A DNA stretch of 64,000 nt from Heterohyrax brucei (GCA_028571685.1 CM053140.1:61448201-61512200); one strand, 5' to 3'; counted from the stretch's first letter, positions 45,241 to 56,692 are shown. The notes: generated from the sequence alone by a model not told the origin. Program-made: numbers and translations.

Positions 45241-46590
45241 GTTTACAGAACTTTTTTTAATTGTTGAAAATCATGGGACACAATCTATTCACAGTGTAGC
45301 TGTGAATTCAGCAGACTGTAACTGTGTTTCTGGCATTAAAACTATGTTATCCAGAATGTGAACAATTGTGAAGAAATAATGAAAACTGAAAAAACTGCCC
45401 AAGTATTTAAAAGGAATATAATAGTGTATGAGAATGCCAACACTTAGAAATGATTAATGGATCTTTATGCTAATGTGTAGGTTTCTGTAGTCAATTCACG
45501 TGATTGAAAAATGTGAGTCATTATTTTCAACACCAAAAAAAGTGGATTTTTGTCAATGTGGTGCTGTCTACGTATTTGGATGAGGCATTTTTAGAAACAT
45601 TTAACTTTGTTGTTGACCTAACACTGCTTCCTTATGATTATTGACTCAGAGTAATATAACTGAAGTCACAAATTAAAACATAGGTGTCATTCTCAGCATA
45701 TCCAATTACTGCTGTCGCTACAGGAATACGGTTACTATAATGGATGACATTTTCAAATGTTCTTCCTTATGCTGACCCAGCATTAATTTGCCTTATGTTG
45801 ACCCAGCATCCAGTGTCCCTTTACCTGGCATATCCATGAAAACTTCCTATAGATAGCTCCTAGGAAAACCTCACTTTGTATACAGAATTTTATTTGGGGT
45901 GTGTGCATGTACCTGTGATTTTTTTTTTTTTTGAACATTAACAATCTACATGTAGTGTGAAGATGTCTGGGAGTTAAAAATTCATTATGCACCAAAATTC
46001 TTCAAAATTTTGATAAACATGTAGCAAAATTGAGGTGAAAATTCAATAAACTATGTCCGAGATCAATCAGTTCCACATCCCATCTGCCTATTGTATTTGG
46101 GTTAGCCATTTTCTTCTAGGTTATTTAAAAAAAAACAAAACTAAATTTGTCCTTTTTTGTAGTTACTTATAAATTTTAGTTTTATTATTAAACAGGCAAA
46201 ATTAAAAAGAAATCTGAAGACACATAAAGAAAACATAATTTAACTTCCACTTTGGTTTTATTTTATCGGAATGTAGGAGTAACTTAGCTGAAAATGAAAA
46301 GATCCCATTTGCAACAACATTGTCAAAACACCAGAGTGATTTTCCTGTTTAGAATGAAGTGATGTAATGTCTGGGATCTGCTTCAAAATAAACTGGGGTG
46401 GGGGAAGTAGTTGAAGGTATAAATGAAATAAGAATGGCTCTAAATCAATAATTGTTGAAGCTGTACAATGAATATAGGGGAGTCATGCTGTACTAAAAGA
46501 CTAAGAATGGTCAAGATCTAAAAAACTTTTCATTATAGAAATGTCAGACGTATATAAGTTAAAAACTCAAAAAATAAAATGAAGTCTTAA
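45241..46590. other. Unassigned intergenic sequence
   Basis: AT-rich. A local near-repeat 'cttatgctgacccagcat / cttatgttgacccagcat' at about 45768-45810. No gene recognised. Confidence 0.5.
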
Positions 46591-46599
46591 CTATGCCTG

Positions 46600-47085
46600 G
46601 TCTTCTGCTGTTAACATATACGTTTTAGAAGCAGTTTGTCAATTGAATCTTGTTGGATTTGAATTGGAAATATATTGCATCTATAGATCACTTTATGGAG
46701 AACTGACCTTTTTCTGATTATTACATCTTCCTACTGTAAATACAGGGTAACTCTTTTTAAGGTCTTTAATGTGTTTTAGTAAAGTTTTATAATTCTCTAT
46801 AGGTTTTAAACCTCTTTTGATCAATTTATTCTTGAGAATATCATAGTTCTGGTGACATTTTAATGGCTTCTTTATATAATTATATCATGGAGTTATTACT
46901 GTTGTATAGAATCACAACTGACATTTGTGTATTGACTTTATAACTAGACATCTTACTATTTTCTTCTGTTACTCAAACAACCTGTTGGTAGAGTCTTTTG
47001 TGTTTTCTTTTACGAAAATAATCATATCATCTGAGTAAAAGACAGTTTTATTTCTTCCTTTCCAATATTTATGCCTTGAACAAGC
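46600..47085 (-). mobile_element. Ancient L1 ORF2 fragment, inverted
   Basis: Reverse-strand ORF2: aatcttgttggatttgaatt, gatcactttatggagaactg, atttattcttgagaatatca. Opposite orientation to the surrounding old L1. Confidence 0.72.
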
Positions 47086-47189
47086 AGACCAATGAAATAA
47101 AATGGAAATCCATGTATGTATGAGAACTTACTGTACAAGAAAGGCAGCAACAACAACTAGTGGGGAAGGGGTGGTTGGTGAAGCTGGAG

Positions 47190-47315
47190 TTGGGAAAACT
47201 GAATCACGATAAACTTGATAACTACCTAACACTATGTACATACAAAAATCGACTACCCACAGAATAAAGACCTAAGTGTGAAAGACCAAAATCTTGAGTT
47301 AATCAAAGAAAGTAT
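47190..47315 (+). mobile_element. Ancient L1 ORF2, before the SINE pair
   Basis: gactacccacagaataaaga, aagaccaaaatcttgagtta; continues at about 47650. Confidence 0.65.
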
Positions 47316-47317
47316 AA

Positions 47318-47472
47318 AATCAAAAAACCTGTTGCCACGGGGTTGATTCGAATTCACTGGGCAGGGTAGAACTGTGCCGTAGAATTTCCAAGGAGGGCTT
47401 GGTGGATTTTAACTGCCAGCTGTTCAGTTACCAGCCACAGCACTTAACCACTACACCACCAGAATTTCCAAA
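47318..47472 (-). mobile_element. AfroSINE-type SINE (first of a pair)
   Basis: Reverse: cctgttgccacggggttgat, gaatttccaaggagggcttg, ttaaccactacaccaccaga. Confidence 0.9.
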
Positions 47473-47489
47473 AAAAAGTGTTGAAAAAG

Positions 47490-47648
47490 AAAAAAACTTG
47501 TTGCCGTAGAGTCGATTCTAACTCATAGTGACCCTACAGGACAGAGTAGAACTGTCCCATAGTTTCCAAGGAGCACCTGGTAGATTAAAACTGCCAGCCT
47601 TTTGGTTAGCAGCAGTAGCACTTCAACCACTACGTTACCAGGGTTTCT
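47490..47648 (-). mobile_element. AfroSINE-type SINE (second of a pair)
   Basis: Reverse: ggacagagtagaactgtccc, gtttccaaggagcacctggt. Flanks of the pair share agaaagtat (about 47307 and 47653). Confidence 0.92.
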
Positions 47649-48025
47649 GAAGAAAGTATTGGAGAATATATTTGTAAACTAGGAGTGGGTATTTCTTAAA
47701 TAAAATTTAACTTGAAAGTGCACATCATTTTGATTATATTAAAATAAAGAATTTCTATTGAAAGCATGATACTAAGAAAGTTAAAAGACAAAGAAATCAT
47801 GGGAGAAGATACTTGTAGTAATTAAAATTGACAATAGGCTGAAAAACAAGGAATTCTTGCAAATTATTCGCAAGGGACATGAACAATTTACAGAGGAAGA
47901 AAAGCAAAAGGCTAATAAGCATATGAAGAGATGTTTGAGTTTATTAGTCATCAAGAAATGCAAATTAGAACCCTGATGAAATACTACTTCACACTATTAG
48001 ACTAGCAAAAAGAAAACCAGAAAAT
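47649..48025 (+). mobile_element. Ancient L1 ORF2, after the SINE pair
   Basis: agaatttctattgaaagcat, gacatgaacaatttacagag, gaagaaaagcaaaaggctaa, caagaaatgcaaattagaac. Confidence 0.82.
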
Positions 48026-48164
48026 CTGAATGATGGCAGGGAGGGGCATGCAGGATCTCTCAGGCCCTGCTGGTCAGAGGGCAGATTGGTGCAGCCCATT
48101 TTGGGGATCAGCAGATCCAAACTAGATCACATTAAGGAAAAGTACATCCTGTGATCCCGCAGGA

Positions 48165-48322
48165 AACCTGGTGCCATAGCGGTTAAGTGCAATGTCTGCT
48201 AATCAAAAGGTCGGTGGTTTGATTCCATTAGGCACTCCTTGGAAACTCTCTGGAGTAGTTCTCCTCAGTGCTCTGGGGTCACTATGAATAGGAATTGACT
48301 CAATGGCAGTGGGTTGGGTATG
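48165..48322 (+). mobile_element. AfroSINE-type SINE
   Basis: aaacctggtgccatagcggt, ggtcggtggtttgattccat, ccttggaaactctctggagt, ggtcactatgaataggaatt. Confidence 0.9.
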
Positions 48323-48334
48323 ATCCAGCAGGGA

Positions 48335-48532
48335 ATCAATGGTGATTCAGTGATAGAACTCTCACCTGTGCTAGTGACCTGGGCTTGATTCCTGGCCGTA
48401 TTGTCTCATATGCAGCTGATACCTGTCAGCTCCTATGATGCTGAGCAGGTCTCAGCAGAGCTTCAATTCTATTGTGCAGAGTCACCGTGAGTCAAGGGCT
48501 GAATCAATGACAGCTAACAAGAACAACAGGAC
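48335..48532 (+). mobile_element. SINE with a tRNA-Gly-like head and an RTE-type tail
   Basis: The head aatggtgattcagtgatagaa, actctcacct and gggcttgattcctggccgta lines up with tRNA-Gly(GCC) (tggttcagtggtagaattct, gggttcgattcccggcc), which differs from the head of the common SINE here. The tail (gcaggtctcagcagagcttc, gagtcaagggctgaatcaat, gacagctaacaagaacaaca) is like the RTE ends. Confidence 0.7.
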
Positions 48533-48720
48533 CCAGTAATTTGTCTCCTGTCATAGGTCCTAAATAAATGTTTGCAAAGATCGTAACAGTGAGATGTACG
48601 AGGAGATTCATTATTACCTTGTTTGTGTCTGCCAAGACCATGAGGCACTGGGTGGTTATCACTGGGGGAATATGTGGAAAATATAGGGTGGATGCATATC
48701 ACATTTCAGTGAGAAGGAAT
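48533..48720 (+). mobile_element. Ancient L1 ORF2 C-terminal remnant
   Basis: gacccagtaatttgtctcct, taaatgtttgcaaagatcgt; the end of the old L1 that began near 41.2 kb. Confidence 0.55.
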
Positions 48721-48749
48721 TGACTACTTACATACATATTGTTATAAAG

Positions 48750-48925
48750 GAAGATGTGGTGGCATAGAGATTTAAGAGCTGTGGCTACTAATCAAAAGGT
48801 TGATATTTTGAATCCACAAGACACTCCTTGAAAACCACAAGAAGCAATTCTACTCTGTCATATAGGGTCATTATGAGTCTGAATCGGCTCAATGGCAGTG
48901 GGTTTGGTTGTTTTTTCTTTTTTTA
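48750..48925 (+). mobile_element. AfroSINE-type SINE
   Basis: gatgtggtggcatagagatt, ctactaatcaaaaggttgat, ggtcattatgagtctgaatc. Confidence 0.88.
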
Positions 48926-48995
48926 ATTATGGGGAAAAATTTGAAGAGACACAGTCTCATTCTCATAAGGTAAACCTGAACATACAAAAACATTA

Positions 48996-49157
48996 CAGTA
49001 AAACCTGTGAAAACCAGAATCTGTATAAGGTGGAAATCTGTCAGAGAAGGAAAACTCAGATATTTTCCACCAGTAGAGTGTGATAGAAAGTGTTAGATTG
49101 CATTCTGTCAAAGCAGAAAACTTGTGAGACTCAGTTCTAGTTCTCAAGGTTTCACTG
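48996..49157. mobile_element. 162-bp TA-flanked inverted-repeat transposon (copy 2)
   Basis: It starts cagtaaaacctgtgaaaac and ends gttctcaaggtttcactg; TA flanks at 48994-95 and 49158-59. The interior (tctgtcagagaaggaaaact, gcagaaaacttgtgagact) matches copy 1 at 14.6 kb. Confidence 0.8.
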
Positions 49158-49159
49158 TA

Positions 49160-49450
49160 TTATTAGCATATTATTGTAATTTAATATTTAACTACAATTC
49201 TAATGATGTACATTAAATTACTATCTTTGAAGGGAAGGGAAGAGGCAAGGGGATAGGAACGGCAAGAAGAGAGATGTTGTTTCGGCAGCAGTGGGAAGAA
49301 CTCCATTCTTAAAGAAGCCAGAATGAAAACAAAGAGGTGAGATGCATGCTAGAAAAGCTAAATGGGTAGCTTTGCTCTTAAAAGTTTCCCAGATAGTCAA
49401 ATAAAGAATTTGGCTGTCAGGCATCCCCGGATGGCACAAACACACTCTGC
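49160..49450. other. Unassigned sequence
   Basis: Nothing recognised. Confidence 0.5.
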
Positions 49451-49454
49451 CACT

Positions 49455-49608
49455 ACCCTGGTGGCGTAGTGGTTAAGTGTAGCTACAAGGTCAGCAGTTC
49501 AAATCCCCCAGGCACATCTTGAAAACAATGGGACAGTTCTACTCTGATCTATAGGGTCACTATGAATCAGCATTGACTCAACACACTGCACTTGGTTTTT
49601 GGTTTATT
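49455..49608 (+). mobile_element. AfroSINE-type SINE
   Basis: taccctggtggcgtagtggt, ggtcagcagttcaaatcccc, ggtcactatgaatcagcatt. Confidence 0.92.
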
Positions 49609-49778
49609 ACTAACCAAAAGGGTGGCACTGTAAGTCCAACTAGAGGCATCTGGAAGGAAAACTCAGCTGATCTACTTCTTAAAGATCACAACCATCAAAA
49701 ACCCTATGGAGTACAGTGCTACTGTGCAACACATGAGGTCACGATGAGTCAGAATTGACTTGACAGCAGCTGGTTGGG
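49609..49778 (+). mobile_element. AfroSINE-type SINE, long variant, head lost
   Basis: actaaccaaaagggtggcac, agaggcatctggaaggaaaa, aaaccctatggagtacagtg, cgatgagtcagaattgactt. Confidence 0.88.
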
Positions 49779-50049
49779 ACCTGTGGGTAGAATGACTGGA
49801 TGTCTAGTTTACCCAGGAATGTCTTGGTTTACTTTAGTTGTGTCCAAAAATAGCACTTCCTTTCACTCCTGATTGGGGTGATAAATGTTAGGGTCACTGT
49901 AGCTTTGGGATGCATTACTGAATGAAGCCAAGGTGTTTGTCTTCAAGGAGATTAAATTCCAGGCTGGAGAAAAATACAATAAACAATAAACATAATGAAT
50001 AAGGAAATTGTGTATTATGTTGGAGATTGACAGGTGTCAAATAAAAATG

Positions 50050-50560
50050 AAATAAGCACATTTTAGGATAAGAAGATAGAATGACTCAAGCATGTTAGGG
50101 TAGGAGAGAGCATCACAGGTTGTAGCATTCAAACAGGGTGATCAAGGTAGGAGGACCTCAATGAAAAAGTAAGATTTAAACAAAGATTTGAGGGAATTGG
50201 CCAAGATTTTCTCCAGTGGAAGAGCAGTCCAAGTAGTGGGAACAAACTCTTACAAAGGCCCTGAAGTGGAAACAGAGAACAACGGGGAGCAAAGGACAAA
50301 TAAGAGGTCAGCTGACCCAAAAGAGTATCAGGGGTCACTGGAAAGGCTAAGATGAGTAGCCATTGCAGGACTGGCATGATCTGACTTATGTTTCCAAAAG
50401 AACCATGTTGGCTGTTGTGTTGGGGATAGTCTAAGGGGACAAACACAGAGATCTGTTAGGAGGCTGCTTACAGGAATTCAGAAAAAGAGATGATAGTGGC
50501 TTGGACAAAGTGGCTTTGGTGGAGATAATAAGAAGAGGTTGAATTCTGGACTTTTTTTTT
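50050..50560 (+). mobile_element. Long ancient repeat, segment 1 (family not assigned)
   Basis: aacagggtgatcaaggtagg, caaaggccctgaagtggaaa, gcatgatctgacttatgttt, gatgatagtggcttggacaa occur in this order in a long ancient mammalian repeat I recognise but cannot name. It continues at 51.74 kb. Confidence 0.5.
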
Positions 50561-50731
50561 TGGTGTAAGAATATACAGCCTACTTAAAATATTCAAAAGC
50601 AAAAATGTCACTTTGACATTTGGTATTTTTAGTTGTCTCACATGAATGCAAATACCAAACAATGAATGAGGAAGACCAAAAAAGAGTTCTATGTATTTGA
50701 ATTATGGTATCAGTAAAAAATATTGACTATG

Positions 50732-51060
50732 CCATGGACTGCTAGAAGAACAAACAAATCTGTCTTGGAAGAAGTGCAACCAAAATATTCCTTAGAAGTC
50801 AGGATGGCAAGACCTTGTCTCACTCACTTTTGTTGGATCTGGAGAAGGACATCACAGTTGGTAAAGTAGAGAGGCATCAGAAAAGACGATGATGACCTTC
50901 AGTGAAGTGGATTGACACAGTCGCTACAACAACAGCCTCAAGATATCTACTGCTGCAAGAGTAGTGCAGGACCCAGCAGTGTTTTGTGCTGTTGTACATG
51001 GGGTTGCTAAGAGATGGAACCAACAGATGTCAGCTGAAAACAACATACACAGCCAACATA
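50732..51060 (+). mobile_element. RTE (BovB-like) 3' end
   Basis: gctagaagaacaaacaaatc, tctggagaaggacatcacag, aagtggattgacacagtcgc, ggggttgctaagagatggaa. Confidence 0.88.
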
Positions 51061-51738
51061 CTCAGCCAAGGTTACACTATTTCTACAATTTCTACATGAG
51101 CAGTACAATGATATTGATTACATCTTTCAAGCTGTGCTACCATTCTTACTCTTTTTCCAAAATACTCCAAGACTGCGGTCTTAAACTCACTTCCCCCAGA
51201 GCGAGCCTCCCATATAACCTTTCAAGTTGACAATTTGATCCGACGTAGATAATTCTTTAAAAGAGCACAACACTCAGAGCAAATGTACTTTACTAATTAA
51301 AATAAGCTCTTTGGGAGAGTTTAAAGAAGACTTCAGGGAACAGTTTTGGTTGAAAGTATAAGTGTAAAGATTATGTCAGAGCAATAATTTTGGAGGTTCA
51401 TTCAGCCTCAATGACTCCGCAAACTCTGGATTCCGTTGTGATTCTTAATATGTTTTAATGTTGAGTTAATGCAATTCTTAAATAAGTAAACGGTTGAATG
51501 GGAAGAGGGAGAGAAAAGAAAGGAATGAAAGCCATTAGCATGCCAAGGTAGGCAAGATAATCAGCTGGTCCTCCGTGGGTACAGGCAATGGGAATAAAGA
51601 TGTACATTGTCTGTAGTTTTAAAAAATAACTAAATGTTGGTCTGTTGCTTATTATTTTGTACCAGCAACACTAAGCAATGTCCAAAGAATTATAAAATAT
51701 TTCTCTCCATGTGGCAGACCACCCCACCAGCACCCTTA
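51061..51738. other. Unassigned sequence
   Basis: No repeat or gene recognised. Confidence 0.5.
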
Positions 51739-51739
51739 A

Positions 51740-52110
51740 CCTTAGTATGTCACTAGGATGACTTGAGGGTATTTGGCTTGGCTTGGCAATGGAAAATTGT
51801 CCTCAATTTTGTTGAGGAAAGTTATGGGAGGAACAAACTGTTGGGGAAGGAGAGATAAGGAGTTCAGTTTTGATCATTTAAAATCTGAGATGTCTGTTCA
51901 ACCTTCAAGCAGTACTGTTGAATAGACAGAACAGTATATCTGGAGTTCAAAAAAGAGAACTGAATAAGGGAGTTGCTGGCATGTAAATGCTATTTAAAAC
52001 CTGGGACGAGATAAGATAAGCAAGGGAGTGAATGTAGATAGAGAAGAGAATAGGACAGAGGTTGAACACTAGGAGACGCCTACTTTAAAATGTCTGGCAG
52101 AAAGGGAAAT
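51740..52110 (+). mobile_element. Long ancient repeat, segment 2
   Basis: gagttcagttttgatcattt, aaatctgagatgtctgttca, tatctggagttcaaaaaaga, gtgaatgtagatagagaaga. Confidence 0.5.
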
Positions 52111-52119
52111 TAAACCAGT

Positions 52120-52262
52120 TGCCACAGAATTGATTCCAGTCATAGAGACCTCGTGTGTGTGGAGCAGACCTGCCTTCCATAAGCGTTTTAAGGCCCAGGC
52201 CTTTCTTCTTAAGTGTCTCCGAGTGGATTCAAAATGCCAAGCTTTTGGTTAGTAGTTAGGAA
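52120..52262 (-). mobile_element. AfroSINE-related SINE, divergent variant
   Basis: Reverse: cagttgccacagaattgatt, gtggagcagacctgccttcc, gcccaggcctttcttcttaa, gtgtctccgagtggattcaa. Confidence 0.78.
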
Positions 52263-52279
52263 CCCTAGGCAGAAGGGGA

Positions 52280-52575
52280 GGGTGCTATGAAGAGACAAAG
52301 ATGATGTGATGAACAGAAAACCAAAAAAAAGAAAGTGTATCAAGAAGAAAAAGAGTGCTTTGATGTATCAAACAAGAGGAGAATCTAGAATTAACCACTG
52401 AATTTAAAAGTAGAGGTCACTAGTGAGTGACTTAAGCAAGGGCTGGGTCAGTGGAACATTGGAGGCAAAACCAGGGTGAAGTAGAATTAAAATGCAATAG
52501 AAGGAGAGGAATCAGAGTAAGTGGAAACCATTGTTTGGAGATTGGCTTTCAAGGTTCCGTCACTTTTGGGGGGAA
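52280..52575 (+). mobile_element. Long ancient repeat, segment 3
   Basis: gaaagtgtatcaagaagaaa, attaaccactgaatttaaaa, tagaggtcactagtgagtga continue the order of segments 1 and 2. Confidence 0.45.
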
Positions 52576-52577
52576 AA

Positions 52578-52740
52578 TCCCGGTAGTGTCGTGTTCAATA
52601 CTATGCTTGCTAACCAAAAGGCCAGCAGTTCAAATCCACCAGGCACTCCTTGGAAACTCTATAGGGCAGTTCTACTTTGTCCTGCTGGGTCACTATGAGT
52701 TGGAATCCAACTTGAAGGTGATGAGTTCTTTGGAACTGCT
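52578..52740 (+). mobile_element. AfroSINE-type SINE
   Basis: gcttgctaaccaaaaggcca, ccttggaaactctatagggc, gggtcactatgagttggaat. Confidence 0.92.
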
Positions 52741-52959
52741 GGAGGGTGGAGCAAAGAAAACCTTTTTTTAAAAAAAAAAGAAGTAGAATGTGAACTGATA
52801 GAAATTACTCAGCAGAGAAAAGAAGTCGATGTAGGAGACAGAGGAAGAATCGCTGGAAAGATGTTCACAAGAAGGGAGGAAGATGAGATCTAGTGGCTCA
52901 GAGGAGAGGCTGGCTTAAATAGAAACAAAGAAAGATCATCCATGGTAGCCAGCGGGGAG

Positions 52960-54840
52960 ACATGTAAGAAAGCGTAAATTCTGAAATGTTTGTTAGATCC
53001 TTTCTTTAACTAAATCTTCATTCTGAAGTCCAGCATAAGTCCAAGTTCTATGTTATAGTTTAGCAAAATGTTGGGTGATAGATGAAATAATATTATTATT
53101 TTTACTTCTTTATTTTCAACAAGTTGAAGCCCCTCTCCATTAGCTTACCACACTCTGTCTTCCTCTTCACAGTGGAAAGGCTTGAAAAGTTTGTCCATGG
53201 GTATTGTTTCTGTTTCCTTGCTTCATTAACTACTTAAATCTTCCTTCCACTCTCACTACACCAACTAAATCTCTCGTTGCTAAACATGGCTCTGTCCTCA
53301 GTCTCCTTAATCTCTCACTTGACCTTGCTGTCTTGTTCAAACTTTTTCTTTCTTTCCTTCCAGTAATACCATTCCCTGTTTGACCTTCTTCCTAGACTTA
53401 CCTCCTTTATCTGTGTAATGGACATTGGTGACCATGCTATTGCGTACCTAACTTCCACTCCCCTTTCAAATGCTAAGAACATCTCCATTTTCCTGTGGGA
53501 AACATCCTTCCACCATGCACAGCTCTCTTGTTTCAGGGAGTGCTAGTCCCACTCCCAACATAGCATAAACTTATGACCCAGGCCTGGCCAATCAGAGTAC
53601 AGAAAATACATAGTAACTCAATAAAAACCTTTGAAGTTATCCCTTGGAACTACTAGGAAACAACTCTGTAGTTCACATGGGCAGTAGTACACTGGCAGGA
53701 TAGAAGCCTGAAGCTATGGTCGCTTTGTTTGCCACTCAGTGGGAAGACTTTGCCTGAGAAGAAAGCTAACCTTGAAGAAATCAAAACCAAGAGATGGTGA
53801 GGGACAGTGACCTGATGATGTTAAGGCCATTCAGTTATACCTGAAAACCAGTTCTTCTAAGTCAATAAAGTCTTTCCTTTTTTGGTATAAGTCAGTTCAT
53901 TTGTTACTGTATCACTTGACGCTGAAAGAATCTTGAATGATAAAGCCTCCATCTCACATGTCACTGTTACACAGGTTTTTACCCTGGATTCCGTTACCAA
54001 TCTTTCCTTCAGAGATTTCGTATGTGCAGTTACAGCTTACATATACTAACAAAGCTCAAATTTAACTCTACAGACAGATGTCCCACCCCAGAGCCAGGCT
54101 TTCATGGCCTCCAGTTAATTATTGGAGACTCCCACATGGATAGCCTGTGGACACTGAAAAATCCGTGTGTCTACACCTTTCTTCACCGTATTCCTCCTTG
54201 TCTCCAGAGAGTGCTGTGAGTCCCATCAACATTCAAACAGTAACCAGGAAAATTATACTAGACTTCTGTCTGTGTCATCTAATCAGCCCATAAACATCAG
54301 ATAACTGACACTTCTCTTACCCAAAATCCTTCCTTCAATCCACTACAGAGTGTGAGGCAAAGATTAAATGAGATAACTAATGTAGTGTTTAGAACAAGGT
54401 CTGAAATACAGTAGTAAGTCTATCTTGCTGTGTCTCCCATTAAGTCCAGACACCAAGGGGTGGGAAGGATGTGTCTTCAAATCTCAGGAATGCAGCTAAG
54501 GTTCTGGCATGCTCACTGAATGAGTAAATGGTTAAGGAATTGGCAGACAGAGATAAACTATGCTGTAGCACTGAGGAAGCAGGAGTATGAACCAATCGAG
54601 AAGCTTCCAAAGATGGAACAGACAAACCAAGATGGTTCCGTGTTACTGGAGGCAAGGCAGGAGTGAGCTTGGGTAGGTAAGGTAGGCAATAAGGCCCAAT
54701 GCCTCAGGAGATCAGAGCAAAGGAACATGGGAGAGACTTCTGATTACGCATAAGCTTTGCAGAGAGTCCTTCAGGCTTCACCCAACTCCTTCTTCTCCTC
54801 TGCCTTTCTGCCACCTCCTGGGTTTTACCTCCTCCCAGTG
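52960..54840. other. Mostly unassigned intergenic sequence
   Basis: A MIR-like piece at 54.35-54.42 kb (aggcaaagattaaatgagat); 53.5-53.9 kb looks repeat-like (catgcacagctctcttgttt, gacccaggcctggccaatca) but is unassigned. Open frames here have no recognisable product. Confidence 0.45.
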
Positions 54841-54849
54841 GTTAAATCA

Positions 54850-55020
54850 ACAAGTAAAGTGGTTGAGTCATATCAACCTCATGTGTGTCAGAATTGTGCT
54901 CCATAGCCTGATATGGGGGGCAAGTAGGTCTCCACACCTTTTTTTCCAGGCACATCAGGGTGAACTTGAACTTCCAACCTTAAAGTTAGCACCCGATGGC
55001 ACTAACCATTTGTACCACCC
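54850..55020 (-). mobile_element. AfroSINE-type SINE, long variant, decayed
   Basis: Reverse: gagtcatatcaacctcatgt, cagaattgtgctccatagcc, ttccaaccttaaagttagca, accatttgtaccaccca. Confidence 0.7.
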
Positions 55021-55806
55021 AGGAAGGATGAAAGAGTGTCCCTCACTTGAGAATGGTGTTGTCTTTCATGTCACCAACTATTATCCTCTGATAGTTTCTG
55101 CAGCAGAGCCTCTGGACATGGTTGTTAAGGTCGTACACTGCAGAACATCTAAAGGGATGCCATTCACCTAGATATATTTACTATTTTAATTATAATATCC
55201 CTGACTGCAAAGATAAGTGGCTTACATAATTACTGCAACAATTTTCAAGCATACATTAATGTTTTTTTCTCAGAGTCAGCATAAATCATTCCATTATAAA
55301 AAGATTCCTCTACTATCATCTAAAATCACATAATAAATAAGAGCTGCTTTGTAGACTGAACATTGATCAGAGATTATCTTACAAAAAAAGAAAAAGGTAA
55401 CTGATGTCAGTATCTTAGCCAAATATGGTATATTTTATCTTTCTATTCATATCATATGTTGCTTGTTTTCTGTATCAGAATGTTACTGTTAAGTTTCCAA
55501 ATAAACTTGAAAGTACTTTCATTATGAGAAAAATTACAATGTAATAATTAGCCCTAATCTACCTACAAAGTAACATTCACATAGAAATAACTTAAAGATT
55601 ATTATATAAAGATCAGCTAACCATTATTTTAGATGATATTAGCGCAACAAGGTTTTCAAAGTGATCTTCAGTTGTTTATGTGTTAATATGTAAATTTTAT
55701 TTTCACCAACATTACCTATTGTTAAAATTTATTACTATGTACTGTACACATTTAAATGTTATCATATAATAAAATACTAAGTCATGAAATTATTTCTTTC
55801 CAAACA
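55021..55806. other. Unassigned AT-rich sequence
   Basis: No gene or repeat recognised. Confidence 0.5.
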
Positions 55807-55815
55807 TTAGAAAAA

Positions 55816-56501
55816 CTTAATTTTTTAAATTATGATTAAGTGAAAGTTTACAGTCCAAGTCAATTTGCCATATAAAACCCCAAGCACCTGCCTCTGTGCA
55901 ACTCTATCTGCTCTCCTCACCCTGTGACAGCACATTCTTTTTTTCTGCTCTTTACTTCCAGTTTCTATTCAACCAATTCTTGTCTGGTCCTCTCCACTGT
56001 CTCCTCTCCCCTCTAAAAAGAAACCAGTAGGACAGCCTTATACGTATATGAAACTGTCAAGTACACATACCACTGTATCACTATGTGTTCCCAAGTCTGG
56101 TCCATTCTTTGTCTGAAGTGTTGGCTTCAGTAGTGGTTTCTGATCTCAGCTAACAGCAAGTCTAGGGGCCATGTTCTCAGGGGACCTTAAAATGTGTTAG
56201 ATAGACAAGTCTAGCCTTTTAGTAGAGTTCTAGATCTCCACAGCCCTTTCACTCATGTTACATCAGGGACTCTACATTGTGTTCCCTGTCAGGGCTGTCT
56301 TTGGTAGTGGTTAAGCACCATCCTGTTCTCCAGCTGATGAAGTGTCCCAATCACATGGGTTCCCTTCTCTCTCGTGGGCTCATTCTTCCTTGTGTCTTTA
56401 ACGTTTTCCAGATGGGCTGGGACCAACTGATGTTCCTTAGATGGCAGCTTGCTGGCTTTTAAGACCCTAGGCACCATTTACCAACATGGGGTGCAGAAGA
56501 C
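55816..56501 (-). mobile_element. 5'-truncated L1 3' end, minus strand
   Basis: Reverse 3'UTR: gattaagtgaaagtttacag, ggccatgttctcaggggacc, and ggcttttaagaccctaggca (the reversed L1 signature). Flanked by ttagaaaaa at 55807-55815 and 56502-56510 (9 bp; weak). Confidence 0.85.
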
Positions 56502-56631
56502 TTAGAAAAAGACTAGTTATGATGATTGACCTTGGTGTCCCCTAAATTATGGTCCCCAGACCCATAGAAAAGCTTTTTTTCAAATTAGAAAAGGAAATTG
56601 AAAAGCTGTTAGAAAAGAAACTTTACTTACT

Positions 56632-56692
56632 GTATATATATATATGCATATTCGTGTGTGTGTGTGTGCATATGTATATGGTTACTTACAAT
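56632..56692 (+). repeat. (TA)/(TG) microsatellite
   Basis: tatatatatatatgcatatt followed by gtgtgtgtgtgtg. Confidence 0.85.

Noticed and set aside
48335-48410. Possible functional tRNA-Gly gene
   Set aside because: Several changes in the stems, no clean acceptor stem or terminator, and it is fused to an RTE-type tail; it is a SINE head.
50129-50446. 105-codon minus-strand frame
   Set aside because: Lies within the unassigned ancient repeat; no conserved motif, no splice or promoter context.
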